Assembly (NCBI GenBank): GCA_900073065.1
Contig: FJOG01000058.1
Coordinates: 33,769-97,768 of the forward strand
DNA: 64,000 nt
Direction: 5' to 3'
Source: Phialocephala subalpina
Taxonomy: Eukaryota; Ascomycota; Leotiomycetes; Helotiales; Mollisiaceae
Part shown: positions 32,669 through 44,196 of the stretch, piece after piece
Layout: each line of letters starts with the position of its first letter
Numbering within the stretch: position 1 is the first letter of the stretch
The notes under the pieces: generated by a model
What the model saw: only the letters and a program-made list of their open reading frames with translations
What the model was told of the DNA's origin: nothing
Database searches by the model: none
Translations under genes and position numbers: made by a program

Positions 32669-34009
32669 ATGAGCGAATTCTATGATCCTGCTGTTGCAAT
32701 ACCTACGCTGGTCGGAAGTTTGTTATCTTGTATATCTTCAGGGTTGATTTTTGTTTGCTATATTGTCCTTCCACAGATACCCCACTTCCGACATGTTCTC
32801 ATTCTCAATCTTGCCGGCGCAGGTACCATGCATCTTCTCCTCCCTAATACCACAAATTGCTAACCTAGGTAGACTTCTTTAATGCTTTAAACAACTCCAT
32901 ATCGGGAATATATTTATTTGCCAAAGGTCGTCTATCACCAGGGCCATTGTGTACGGCAAATGGCTTCTTTGGCCAAATGACAGTTCAAGGAACTGATTTT
33001 TCAATCTTGCTGATTGCTTTCGCGACGGTCTTTGCTTTGCGGGGCAGACATCCAGCGATCTCAAACGTTTCATGGAAAAGCAAGCTTTTGGTTACACTTT
33101 GCGTATGGTTTGTGCCAGTCACCACAGGTAAGATCACATCGCGCAGCTTGAACACTCACGCCAAAATGCTAACATCATCCAACAGCACTCACCGGCGTTG
33201 GTCTTCAAGCCTATCGCCCCGTTTCAGGCAACTGGTGTTGGATTTCCCAATCCAAACCCGTGCTCCGCTACGCTCTGAACCACGGCTGGCGCTTCGCAAT
33301 CATCTTCGTAACCATCTCCCTCTACGTATACCTCTACTTCTACTTCCGCTCTCAATTCCACGAAATTCGCGACCTCTCACAAACGCGTCCTCCTCAGCTC
33401 GCGCTCAACAAACTGCGACCCATTGGCGAAGACGCGGAACTGACGATCGATTCATACCCTATCAATACGAAATTCCCTTACCCGGATCCGAATGAGGTTT
33501 ACAGGCAAACGGGGTTCCGAGACGGCGATGACGATTTTGATTTCGCTCTGCGCAGGAAGGAAACTTTGGAGAGGGCTATTGGGAGTCGGAGCGATAATGT
33601 ACCAATCTCATCTTCCAAAGCTCTCACGAACATAACATCATACGCGCAATCGCTCTCCTCGCCCTCCAGCATTACGCCGTTCTCATACTCTCACACTGCG
33701 TCACTTGAGCGCAAACAACACGAGATCCGGAAAACGTTACTTCTCAACGCATACCCTATCGCGTACGTCATCCTCTGGATCCCAGGAATCGCGAACAGGG
33801 TTTTGGAGTTGAGTGGTGGACAGAGTAGGGTTCTGAACATATTGCAGAGTTCGACGCAGTTTGTTGGATTGGCGAATGCGGTTACGTACGGATATAATGA
33901 AGGGATCAAGAGACAGGCAGGCGCCTGGTGGGAGAGGCGAAAGCATGGGCCTGGGAGCACCTTTGGAGGAAATGAGAGTTGGCCGAACTCAAGGGATGGG
34001 AGTATGTAA
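32669..34009 (+). CDS. G-protein-coupled receptor, Git3/cAMP-receptor-like
   Basis: Three exons by eye. Exon 1 gives the first two spans (PTLVGSLLSCISSGLIFVCY, then HFRHVLILNLAGA). Exon 2 continues DFFNALNNSISGIYLFAKG, the extracellular Cys of PLCTANGFFGQM, and two more spans ending LVTLCVWFVPVTT. Exon 3 begins ALTGVGLQAYRPVSGNWCWI, has span 5 (AIIFVTISLYVYLYFYFRS), a long hydrophilic third loop of about 130 residues, then spans 6 and 7 (AYPIAYVILWIPGIANRVLE, TQFVGLANAVTYGYNEGIKR). This topology and the motifs match fungal Git3/GPR1-type nutrient receptors or cAMP-receptor-like proteins at the plasma membrane signalling through a G-alpha. The ligand is unknown. Confidence 0.82.
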
Positions 34010-34256
34010 TTGACTGGAATGGACCAGATTGAATCGATGGATATTGAAGCAAGAGATCTTAGAGGTCCAAGATTTTTAGCTTTCCCACGTGAAAGTCAGC
34101 CTCCGACGTCACCAATGACATTTTCAGCCGCTTTCCTGTCTGCCAGGCCCTTGAATGTCAGCTTCGAAAAAGGAGCATGCCCGGGCCTTGCTATGATCGC
34201 AACGCAGCTCAGTTGTTGGTCAGCTTGATATAGAGGATGTACCGAATACTGTGAAC

Positions 34257-34343
34257 GTGAAAGTCGTTCAGTAATCACGAAACTAACACCCAATTGCCGT
34301 GCAGACCCCGAAGCCTGATCTCAGATGCCGGCGATTGTTGTGC
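34257..34343. repeat. Dispersed repeat, copy 2
   Basis: Second copy of the repeat at 31764-31850, same orientation, 2.49 kb away, so that the two copies flank the GPCR gene. The similarity fades after about 87 bp but short matches (such as AATACCC) continue. Confidence 0.8.
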
Positions 34344-35187
34344 TTTGCTGTTGTGGATTGGTTGGTGAAGTGAACAATACCCCGCGAATGCTGGTGCGGG
34401 CAGGGGCAAAGAGGCTATCCGCGCTTCAAGTGCCCCGCGGACAAGCACCATGCCACTTAGATGCCCTCCAAACTCCGATAGCCTCCTTCTCGCGTGAAGA
34501 TTTCAACCATCTTCGTCAACGTTTGTCGAGCTATCGATGAAAATGCGCCCACGGTCTGATAAGTCGTGGAACTGAGGACAGAGAGGCTATGCGAGATACA
34601 TCGAGCAAGTGTCGCATATGCTGAGATGAAAGTCGTCGTTGAGTTCTGTTGCTTGCGTTGATATTTCCTGCGATTTTGAGAGCATTCAGAAAATCTTGCA
34701 CGTGCAAGCCTGAGCCAAGAAGAGCCCCTGCCCGCAGTTGCGGAGGGACACCTGCAGCTCCGCACGTTCGGGAATCGCGACCCTGGTGCGCTCCAGATGG
34801 AGTAAGCAAGATCTTTCAGTTCGAGCTCGAGCTTCATGATGAATCTGATACGTGCTTGCAACGATGCTCAATTTTGAGAATACCGTCACAGCTCCTACGA
34901 CCGTACGGTAACATCAAGCAAGTATGCTTTATCATCACATCTGCATTGCTTCTCGTTGCGTTTGTATAAAGATCTCCATCATGTCCTCTCTATTCAGTCC
35001 ATCATCATTCAAACAACCTCATCAATACATCAACGCAACCAGCACTTTGAATTCGCAGCTTCTCGACATCCACCATAGTCTCCCAACAGCAGCCGGAAAC
35101 ATTATACACCAGTTTGAGCCACCCTAAGTTTTCATCGATTTCCCGCAATATCTCTGTCACAGCCACAAGTTCTCAGCATCTGCTCCC
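34344..35187. other. Intergenic, no gene seen
   Basis: About 840 bp holding the promoter of the MFS gene at 35188. A minus-strand frame of 134 residues at 34457-34861 shows no domain and I do not regard it as a gene. Confidence 0.45.
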
Positions 35188-36933
35188 ATGGCGGACATCA
35201 TTCGAGAAGCGCCTCTGGGCCACGTCCTCCGTCTGCTATCTAGCAATCGACTCTTTCAGTACCCAGAAGAGCGAGCTGATTTCGTCCTCCCTGCACAATA
35301 TGTCGCTCAACTCAATGCTAGCGATGAGAAGCAGCAACCAATCTCACGCACACCAACCTCGACTTCCTCATCAGATGCGGAAACTGATCTCGAAAGTCTC
35401 GGCATGTCCCGAACCAAGAGCAGAGCAGAGACCATGCCATACAGCAACGAGCGATTCGAAGCAGAGCAACAACTAGCACTCGAGCGCACGAAGACCATTC
35501 CTATTGTGCCGAAGAAGACGAGCGATGGAATCATCCTCGTCGACTGGTACACTACCGATGACCCCGCCAACCCTCAGAATTGGTCCAGCGGCAAGAGAGC
35601 TTTCGTCACATTTGTAATGTGTGCCTACACTTGGGTTGTTTATACCGGATCATCTATCTATGCTGCCAGTGAGGGAGGTGTCATGGAGCAGTTCACTGTC
35701 AACCCCACCGAAGCTGTCCTGCCCTTGTCCCTCTACGTCTTAGCGTATGGTGTCGGACCTCTTATCTTTGCTCCTCTCAGCGAGATTCCTATCATCGGAC
35801 GGAACTCTATCTACTACTTGACATTCATCTTGTTCTTCGCCTTGTCATTCCCGACCGCTGTCGTCGATAACTTTGCCGGCCTCTTAGTTTTGCGATTTCT
35901 CCAAGGATTCTTTGGTAGCCCAGCTCTGGCAAATGCGGGGGCAACTTTCTCCGACATGTACTCGCTGTTGTACGTGCCGTATACACTCTCTTGGTGGGTA
36001 TTTGCAGCATGGGGAGGACCGGCTCTTGGGCCTTTGATGGCTGGTTTTGCAGTCTCGGCCGAGAACTGGAGGTGGTCGCTTTGGGAAATCGTCTGGATGG
36101 CAGCACCAATGCTCATCATTCTCCTCACCGTCACACCAGAGACCTCGACGCCAAACATCCTACTCAGACGCGCCCAACGACTTCGAAAGCTCACCGGAGA
36201 CTCTCGACTCCAAGCTCAAAGTGAGATCGATCAACGTCATCTTACCGTCACTGGTATTGCTATCGACGCACTTATCAAACCCATCGAGATCACCATCAAA
36301 GACCCAGCAATCTTCTTCGTCAACGTCTACACTGCGCTATTTTATGGGATCTATTACACGTTCTTCGAAGTGTTTCCTCTCGTCTTTCCTCCTATGTATG
36401 GCTTCAACCTCGGAGAAATCGGCCTCGCATTCCTCGCCTGCCAAGTCGGAGCAACCCTAGGTGTGATCATCTACTTCTCCTACTTGCATTGGTACATGAT
36501 ACCCGATAACATCAAAAACGGTCTCCGACAACAAGAACATCGCCTTGTGCCCGCAATCTGTGGTTCTTTTCTCCTCCCCACCGGTCTCTTCCTATTCGCC
36601 TGGACATCGAGACCAGATATTCACTGGATCGTACCCCTCATCGGTGTCGTAATCTTCGTCCTCGGCACTTTCCTCATTCTTCAAAGTATCTTCGTTTATG
36701 TCCCGCTTTCCTATCCGAAGTACGCTGCTTCGTTGTTCGCTGGCAACGATTTGTGTCGGTCTGCAATGGCTGCGGGGTCGATTATGTACGCACGACCCCT
36801 CTTCATCAACCTAGGCATTGGAAAGGGCGTCAGTGTCCTCGCTGGATTGAGCACGTTGGGGATCTTTGGCATGGTCGCTATTTACCTCACGGGTGCGAAG
36901 CTGAGAGCTAGATCTAAGTTTGCGCAATCTTAG
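35188..36933 (+). CDS. MFS multidrug exporter, DHA1 (FLU1/CAF5-like)
   Basis: Single-exon gene, 581 residues, intact. The hydrophilic N-terminal tail ends with DWYTTDDPANPQNWSSGKRA, the typical fungal DHA1 pre-TM1 signature (DPxNPxNW). TM1 follows, with VYTGSSIYAASEGGVMEQF. The motif A region reads FAPLSEIPIIGRNSIYYL and motif C GPALGPLMAGFAV. The central loop has PETSTPNILLRRAQRLRKLT; the second half includes YTFFEVFPLVFPPMYGFNLG and the near-C-terminal FAGNDLCRSAMAAGS, the usual last conserved block. Proton-driven export of drugs, polyamines or metabolites at the plasma membrane is expected. Nearest neighbours (GPCR, DUF3433 protein) give no pathway clue. The start ATG follows a CTCCC leader and puts no extra residues before the tail. 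Confidence 0.92.
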   Translation: MADIIREAPLGHVLRLLSSNRLFQYPEERADFVLPAQYVAQLNASDEKQQPISRTPTSTSSSDAETDLESLGMSRTKSRAETMPYSNERFEAEQQLALERTKTIPIVPKKTSDGIILVDWYTTDDPANPQNWSSGKRAFVTFVMCAYTWVVYTGSSIYAASEGGVMEQFTVNPTEAVLPLSLYVLAYGVGPLIFAPLSEIPIIGRNSIYYLTFILFFALSFPTAVVDNFAGLLVLRFLQGFFGSPALANAGATFSDMYSLLYVPYTLSWWVFAAWGGPALGPLMAGFAVSAENWRWSLWEIVWMAAPMLIILLTVTPETSTPNILLRRAQRLRKLTGDSRLQAQSEIDQRHLTVTGIAIDALIKPIEITIKDPAIFFVNVYTALFYGIYYTFFEVFPLVFPPMYGFNLGEIGLAFLACQVGATLGVIIYFSYLHWYMIPDNIKNGLRQQEHRLVPAICGSFLLPTGLFLFAWTSRPDIHWIVPLIGVVIFVLGTFLILQSIFVYVPLSYPKYAASLFAGNDLCRSAMAAGSIMYARPLFINLGIGKGVSVLAGLSTLGIFGMVAIYLTGAKLRARSKFAQS

Positions 36934-37610
36934 ATGGACATCTTCGTTCGCTCCTGAAATTGCCGTGTCGAACACCATGAAATGGTGAACGACGTACAGT
37001 ATCTTGAATTAAGGTCTTGGTTTTTGTACATTTTGCGTTCCTTGCTTGCTTTTCTGTTTCAGATCCTTCTCATTTGGAGATACCTTGTATTAGTACGCTG
37101 CTTTCTTGCTTTGGGTTGCTGGCGTTTTCGATACTGCGTCAATAGAGAAAACTTAGAGTTTAGAGAGTAATAGAAAGTTGAATAACTAGAAATAATATAA
37201 TGCATGCCCTTCTACACAACTCTTGGACTGCTCGTTGTGCAGCAGCTACCAGTCCCCTGACTTCAAGCTACATAGTTTGAGTATGGACGCAGACTCTAGA
37301 CTCCAGATCAAACTAAGTCTCTGTCCAAAATGCTTCACAACATTCGATTGTTTTCAACATCGGCGTTCACTGAGAAGTGCGATGGCGGGGCAAGGATTAC
37401 CCCGCACTTAACGAGTAAACACGTCGCTAAGTTTCTAGGCTTTAACAGCTATAATTATAGGCTTTATTCGCTAAATTTTCGGGCTACGATCACTAAAACA
37501 ATGGCACAGCTTACGCTAGCTGAACTAAACCTTTTCATTCTCTCGCCACAACTTCATTCAAAGTGCATAAAATTCAGCGAATCTGGTATTACTATTACTA
37601 TTTATCTCCC
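36934..37610. other. Intergenic, convergent 3' ends
   Basis: About 680 bp between convergent genes. It has a small GC hairpin (GCGGGG / CCCCGC, near 37385-37407) followed by AT-rich sequence, possibly a repeat remnant. No gene. Confidence 0.4.
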
Positions 37611-40600
37611 TCATCTTCTCATACTCAAAAGCTCATGCCCATCACTAAAACTATCCGCACCCTGCGAAGCCCTCTTTCCCCCATCCAGGCCATCCACAAG
37701 TTCAATCCCCCACCTCGTATCCCCATGACTGCCTTGGAAGTACCCAATAACCGCCTTCGTATCCTCGCTCCCCGGCTGCGTATATCCCGATCCCTTTGCA
37801 TTTTCCGCAAGGAGTTGATTCTGCTCTACCATTGCTCGAAGCTTTGGACTGTCATACACCAATGCTAGAACAGATGCTAGAGAATCGACGTCTCTTGGTA
37901 AGGTCTTAAAATAATTGTGGTCGACGAGGAAGATGACGACGGTGATGAAAGCTAGACAGACGAGGATACCTAGACAGATTGCTACTGCCGCGATGGACAT
38001 GTCCAATCTATACGCTGGTTTCGAAAGAGTTGCTCGCACCACATTGCTGACATTTGCTGAACTATTCGAGTCCTGGTATGCTGAAATCCCTTTCAGATCT
38101 GCGTTTACAATAGGACCCAGATCTCCCGGAAGACTGTAATTCAAGAGCTGATAGGCGCGCCCACCTCCACTTGCTGAATTCTCAGCGACAAAATGTTGAA
38201 AAAAGGTCGTGAAGACTGAGCTTGCGCTAGTCTCCAGTATAGAAGGGTCCAACAATGCCGAGATGTTTCCATTCAAAGAAGTCCAAATAGCGTAGGACAT
38301 CAAGTCGGCATTGAGACCGGGCATCTTGATGCTGTACATGCGATCATGGAGGGGCTCGTCCTCATAGCCCCATCTCGAAGTGGATACGAAGCGTTGGGAG
38401 TCTGCCGCACCAAGCATTGCATCCATGAACAGATAACCATAACTAGATGATGTTAGACGTAGCCTCTTAGCAAGGGTCCTCGACATCAAGCCTTACCTGA
38501 CTGTTATGTTCACCGTCCAGCCCACATGGTATAATCCCAATGGTTGGACTGTTCCATTGGCACCCGGTGTGGTATTATGCTTGAGGTAGTAGTCGCTCCA
38601 GGCAGGCTGATGCGCTTCCGGTTGCTCCAGTAGTTCGAAATCAACAACAGATTCATCCTCTTGTTTCACTGTCACTTCCGCTCTGGAAGACTCAATCACG
38701 GGCTGACAAGTCAGCACATTCACCTCCGGTATCTCTGACCAAAGAAATGGCCCCGAGGTCTGATTGACCTGCGTCCATTGCCATGGAAAAGGCTTACCCA
38801 CGACCCACTTGACTGTGATGTTTCGTGAAAGTGAGCCGCGGCCGTCCACAGTTTCGTCTTGAGCACCATGTCCAGGATGACTTAGTATCAGGTCCTCTGC
38901 AACTCCCAGAGGTGCCCAATAACCGAGAGCTGTGAGGCCAGGTTCGCCATCGGTCTCGTTTGCACAGCATTGGACTCTCGATGGATTTGAGAAGAAGGTA
39001 CTTGCTGATCCGGTCGAGGTATTTGTATCGGAGGACAACCAGAAATACGTTTCCACCTCGCCTCCAAAGAAAGAACCAAGTTCGTATCCTTTCTTGTATT
39101 TTCTTGCGGTATCATCAACTGAAGAAAGATTCCAAACAGAACTATTTGTCAAGTCCCATGTATAGAGCCAGTTGCTCACGTTTCTCATGTCAACCGGTTG
39201 GCACTCCAGTCTGCCTCGCAAGCCAAACGTCTCGAGAGTGATATTTGCGGACTCATTCGGGATAGAAGCATCTGAAGCACTGGGTGTTGTCACAGATGAG
39301 CTGCTCACGTTGATAGGTGTGAAGCTCCAGTCGGATTGTGTCCAGGGAAGATTTGCTCCAGCGTACGAAAGCTCGTTGACAGCTCCATACATCCAGCTTA
39401 GGAACACTTCACTATCTCCATATAACTGAGATAGTATCGAGTAATCTTCAGGGTCCCCAGAATCAGGATCGTCTGGAACAGGGACATTGAAAACCTGAGG
39501 AACATCGCGCAGCATTAAGGTTCGAGGCAATTCAACATTGCTCTGTCGGCTCCCAATATTCCGTTGCCACAAGGCAGACATGCTGACGGTAACTATTCAT
39601 GGTCAAACACGGAGCATCAAATTCGCCAAAAGGTTGACTTACAGACATCCACAAGTGCTGCACCGATACAAACAAATGCCAACAACCAGTGGCGATGGCG
39701 GGCTGCTTTCCATACTGAATACACTGGCGGAAGGGTATTATAGGACAAGGCTGGTCCAGCAGAGAGAGCAACAGGCCGTTTTGCCATACTGACATACGGC
39801 TGCACTCGCTTGAAAGTACTTTCAAGTCCTCTCCACCAGAATCTGACACCCACTGCGACAAGAGTCGGGATTATTGAATACGGCGCCAGCGAAGTGACGT
39901 AAAGATTCTTGAAGGTGATCGAATGCGAATACACTAGACCGGTTTCATAGAGTCCAGGTATTCGAGACTTTGCAAACAGAACGCTCAAGGCGGTTATCAA
40001 AGATGCAAGTGCTAGAATGAGGGACAAGCCACCCCATCCCTTGAGGACGAACGGACGCCAATCCTTCGAGTACGCCTTGGCAGGCGGCGGTGGGAAAGCT
40101 TTCGAAGCTGGAAGCAGTCAGTCGATGAGCTCGTATAAAAGCACACTCCATCCCCTAGTATTGCCTGGACTTTCTGTCTGAGATCTCTTAAAAGAAAAGC
40201 AGCCAGGAATTCCTGGTGAGGCTAGCTGCTGAAAGAATTTGACGCGTACGAAGGTCAGAAAGGTGACATACAATCTTGTTCCATGCCTCTATCGTCAACC
40301 ATGAGACTCCCACGATCTAGAGCAAAGGTCAAGGCTTCCAATTTCTTCCTAATCAGAACATCAGGTAAGCGATCGAGACCTCGAAAGTGAGAGGAAGTCG
40401 CCTCAAGCTTCAGAAGTGAGGTTACCGCCGCAGCTGGTCCGGGATCCCGATCTAAGTTCAACGGTCGACGTGAAAGTCTGGAGTGATAGAAAACCAGAGC
40501 AGTCAGGATGGAAGTGCCCAGAAGGATAACCGCTAGAGTTGCCCCGATTCCGAAACTTGCAACGATCCTCTGTTTACTTTTTGTTGTCGACCCGAGTAGA

Positions 40601-42390
40601 GAGGGCGAGGTCACTGGCGTGCTTTTCCCGTATGCAGCAAGTACTGACTCCCCGAAGAAGCGTTGTGCTACCTGCTGAGCTTTCATGACGATCTCTTGAT
40701 CATCAAGCATGGCGTCGACGTCGTAACCATACATGGCAGCAAGTGGAAGTGCTGGACCGACGTAGGATCTTCCTTGTCCACTTACGTTGAGTTTGTCCAT
40801 CCAGTAATTGCTGAAAAAAGCGTCGTCGAACATTGTAAAATTGAGGTGAGCTGAAGGCACAGTACTGGTGCTTTTGTTGAACAATTTTTCGTTGAGTCCA
40901 AGTGATGTGTTGAGGCTTGAGACGGCAACATCGACACTCAAGTTAGCTGAAAAATAGTTTGTGTTGCATAAATAGCTGCGAAGTCGGAACCCAGTGGTGT
41001 TCGTTATGATTGTAGTGCCGTTGATGTAGTAATCTTCATTGCTATATGTTACATTAAAAGGTGTGTTGATGCCCAGAATGTAGCGGCCCTGGCATTCTTG
41101 GGATACGTTCGTCAATGAAGTTTGGTTGTATTGACTCGTCATCATGCTTGTTGAGAAATCCGATGCGGAAATCGCAGTACTGACCCACCAGGCGCCGGCC
41201 TCCTTGATCGGGTAATACGTTGGTAGAGACTCGGTATACGTTGGGGCGCTTTCGAGTGGATTGGGCGTTGGAGCTGCCCCAACCGCAACTTCGACTCCCA
41301 CCGTGCAGCCGTCTTCGGATGAGAGCTGAAAGGATGTTTGAGCTAGGTTGTTTAAGGTCATTGGCATACAATCCAGCTGGACTTGGAGAACAGGCGTGTT
41401 TGCAGTCCAGTTCTGAGGGGTTTCGGGCACTGTCGCTCCTAAGGGTGCTTCGCTTAACGTTGATGTCCAAAAAGGAGTGATGGTGTGGTTGTCGGTCAGC
41501 CAGACAGAAGTACTCAGATTCAAGACCAACGCTGAGACGGTTTTGAAGTATGTCTCATCATCTGGGCTGATTGGCAGCGTGGCATTCTGTATCGATTGAA
41601 AGGTCCTGAAAGTTGATCTTTCTGACATAGGAGTCAACTCGGAAGATAGAAATGCTGCTGATAGCGGGGAGAGGACGAAAGATCCGACAATGTTCATGAT
41701 CGCTGCATAGAACAATGTCTGGCTCAGTAGACCACCATTCTTCTTGCGGCTCAAGGCATCGATTGGATCGTTCCACCAGGATCGAGATGTCGCCAAGACA
41801 GTGGTTGCCGCATTTCCTGGGCAAGGACTCGACAACCGGGCGAAAACCTCTGTTCGACGAACATCTTCCAACAACAAAGTCTCCAAGATGACAAAGAGGA
41901 CAGCGACGAGTGTTGGCGTGAACCTCCAGCCAAAAAGCAATATAGAGCTGCCATTATCATCACCTAGTCCACTCCGAGACCATGATAACCAAGTTAAGAG
42001 GATGATTATGACGGCGAGAGCTGTCGAGATGATACCAAGAATGAGTAGGTAGCTCAATCGTAACGTATACGGAATCCAATCATGTGATACAAGAGTTTGA
42101 TCGATAGCATATGGCGATTCTTTCACAGGCGTGTGTGAAAGGGTCTCATAGGTTGTTGACGTGATATCCAGGGCAGAAACCTTCAAAGTTGAGATCGTGG
42201 CATCTTTGCTCTCTAGGGGAGATGCTCCCGTGATTCCAGAAGCCGGACTGTGAATGAATGGCTCATTCTCAGGTCCATCAAAGTTGGGACTCCAGATCGT
42301 TGCATCATTCGAGGATATAGCGCTCACTCGATCACTGTGAGATTCGAAACTCGAGGGTAATGGGCGTCGTTTGACACGGTAACCATCCAT
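37611..42390 (-). CDS. Large DUF3433 membrane glycoprotein
   Basis: Four exons, about 1,500 residues. Exon 1 (42390 to about 40265) holds a hydrophilic tail, spans such as LSYLLILGIISTALAVIIIL, a lumenal domain rich in N-glycosylation sites, and a span before SRRPLNLDRDPGPAAAVTSL. The splice at EQD rejoins SSKAFPPPPAKAYSKDWRPF and a second, similar unit: VLKGWGGLSLILALASLITA, a second glycosylated lumenal domain, a span (MSIAAVAICLGILVCLAFIT) and LPRDVDSLASVLALVYDSPK. Thus the protein contains two tandem copies of the same architecture (spans, lumenal domain, span, DPxS-type cytosolic motif), as is usual in DUF3433 proteins. It acts at a membrane of the secretory pathway or surface; function unknown. 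All frames are open. Confidence 0.85.
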
Positions 42391-43474
42391 GACACGGCAG
42401 CTGTTTATGATAGCGGAGTCGATGACGACACTAGCAGCAATAGCTCATGCATTGGTCCTGGATATGATTGATGGAAATCAAGAGTCAAGTCTTCGAAAGG
42501 TTTTGTCGTTGAGTATGAGAAGGATTGAAGGAGGCGCATATAAGCTTTGGATCAAACTTGGAGCCTCATGCTGTGCCGCAACAGCCTCACCCAGGGACTG
42601 CATGAGGCAGAGACAATCATTGGTGTGTTGAACCCGATTGCACAGCCTCAACGTTTTCGCCCAATCGTGAAACCCAAAAACTTCACCGCTGCAGTAAGCA
42701 TGCACTATGGAACGAAAATAGAATCCAGGATGTGGCGCCATTTGAGCGTCAAGATCAGCACAAATGAGAAATGCTCACACCATATAGTGCTCCGGTATCA
42801 GATTGACTTGTAACTTCACGAGGCCATTCCACTTTTCACAAGTGTGTCTGCTCAAAATTCTGAGCAGTCGTCCCACTTTCAGGGCATTCGTGACCCCGCA
42901 CCTCGCTTGACACACTGGAATTGTAACCATCGAGCCCTGAAAACAATCTGACTTCGACGGAAGAATAAAATACTTTTCGATTTACATGTCAGATATTTCC
43001 AATACAGGCGAACTTTCACATACGGCCGAATGTGTACACAGAATGCCAAAGTTACGAAGTCAATAATAAAAGCCGAACAGTAAAAGGAGGCAGGAGAACT
43101 TTCGCTCGCTTAACTCGACTCTCCCTGAATTTGAACTTTGGGAACAATTTACATCGAAGGAACATGATTCCAAAATCGAATGTTGCGAACTAGACTCTCT
43201 GATAAAGTGATAGTGATCGCTCTGCATCATATAAAATTATGATGAAGCTCTGTCTCACGATGCTGCTTATTGGTCACGTGTAAGTTACTCGATCCCCTTC
43301 CGATTCGAAATTTCCTCCCAACTGATTCAAGATGAATGGAAAATACAAAACTGGACCACCTCGATTTTTAGGATTCCGTTTTAATATTTAGAAGCAAATT
43401 CGAGGGAAAAAGAATAAGGAAGTTCAATTGATTCGCGTGTCGTGAAGGTCACCGCCAATCTTCGCTTCCACCAC
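42391..43474. other. Intergenic, no protein gene seen
   Basis: About 1.1 kb, AT-rich toward the right, between the start of the DUF3433 gene and the 5S rRNA gene. A short inverted GCATGAGGC/GCCTCATGC pair sits near 42566-42608. No gene found. Confidence 0.45.
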
Positions 43475-43484
43475 AAAAAAAAAA
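43475..43484 (-). terminator. RNA polymerase III terminator of the 5S gene
   Basis: A run of ten T on the minus strand, three bases after the 3' end of the 5S rRNA. Runs of T end polymerase III transcripts. Confidence 0.85.
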
Positions 43485-43487
43485 GAA

Positions 43488-43606
43488 ACATACAACAGTA
43501 GGGATTCGCTGGTGGTCACCCACCCAACTACTAGTCTACCGATCTGAGGCTTATGTATGGCAGAGCGGACGGGATGCCCAGTTTTCCTCAGTCTATGGTC
43601 GTATGT
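43488..43606 (-). rRNA. 5S ribosomal RNA
   Basis: On the minus strand the sequence begins ACATACGACCATAGACTGAG and ends CTACTGTTGTATGTT, so the two ends pair (helix I). The interior contains the highly conserved fungal 5S blocks TCCCGTCCGCTCTGCCAT and GTTGGGTGGGTGACCACC followed by GCGAATCCCTAC. Length is 119 nt, normal. Some helix positions differ from common ascomycete 5S but change in pairs (GACTGAGG with CCTCAGATC), which suggests a functional gene rather than a relic. A dispersed single 5S gene, not linked to the rDNA unit, is usual in Pezizomycotina. Confidence 0.93.
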
Positions 43607-44196
43607 TGCAGTTAATCTCACTATTTTACATTATATAACCTGGTCTTCTTTAGTTTACGGTCCTTCACAATCAATCGTAGATCAATGATTGGTTTTCCGA
43701 ACCCCAAGACCAAGAGTTTTCGTTACCGCTTCTCGATGAGACTCACTAATCGAGGACGCACAAGCTCGAGCACCGAGCTGCAGAACAAATCTGCAGGTAC
43801 AGCTCTTACGTCGTCATCTTCACCCCCCATTGCTCCTTCAGCTCCTCATGCCTCCTTTGCAAGCGCTCGGCACGCTCGAAACGACTTCCTCTCAACCTTG
43901 TGTTTATAACAAGCTTTCTTCCCTGTCAGAGCTACGTAAAACATGCAACCCCGATCTGATCTGCGATCCAAATTACCCAAACAGGCAAGTACCTACTAAC
44001 CACCCCCAATCTTACTTTACCATCCTGCCAATGAGTACCAACAACCAACCACTTGAATAATGGAAACAGAGCAGTGAGAAGGATTGAATTGGGCTGCAGG
44101 AGGTATGTTCCATCGAGCGTACATAAATACAATGGCTGGAGCTCCTCCCTTCGACGTCCTTGATCGCCTACCACACGCTCACCAGATTCTCATATC
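43607..44196. other. Spacer, no gene seen
   Basis: About 590 bp between the 5' end of the 5S gene and the modin-like pseudogene. Ser-rich short frames only. Confidence 0.45.

Noticed and set aside
34457..34861. 134-codon minus-strand frame
   Set aside because: No recognisable content; likely chance in a GC-balanced spacer.
37380..37560. Possible MITE in the spacer after the MFS gene
   Set aside because: A small GC hairpin and AT-rich text, but no inverted termini or duplication could be found.
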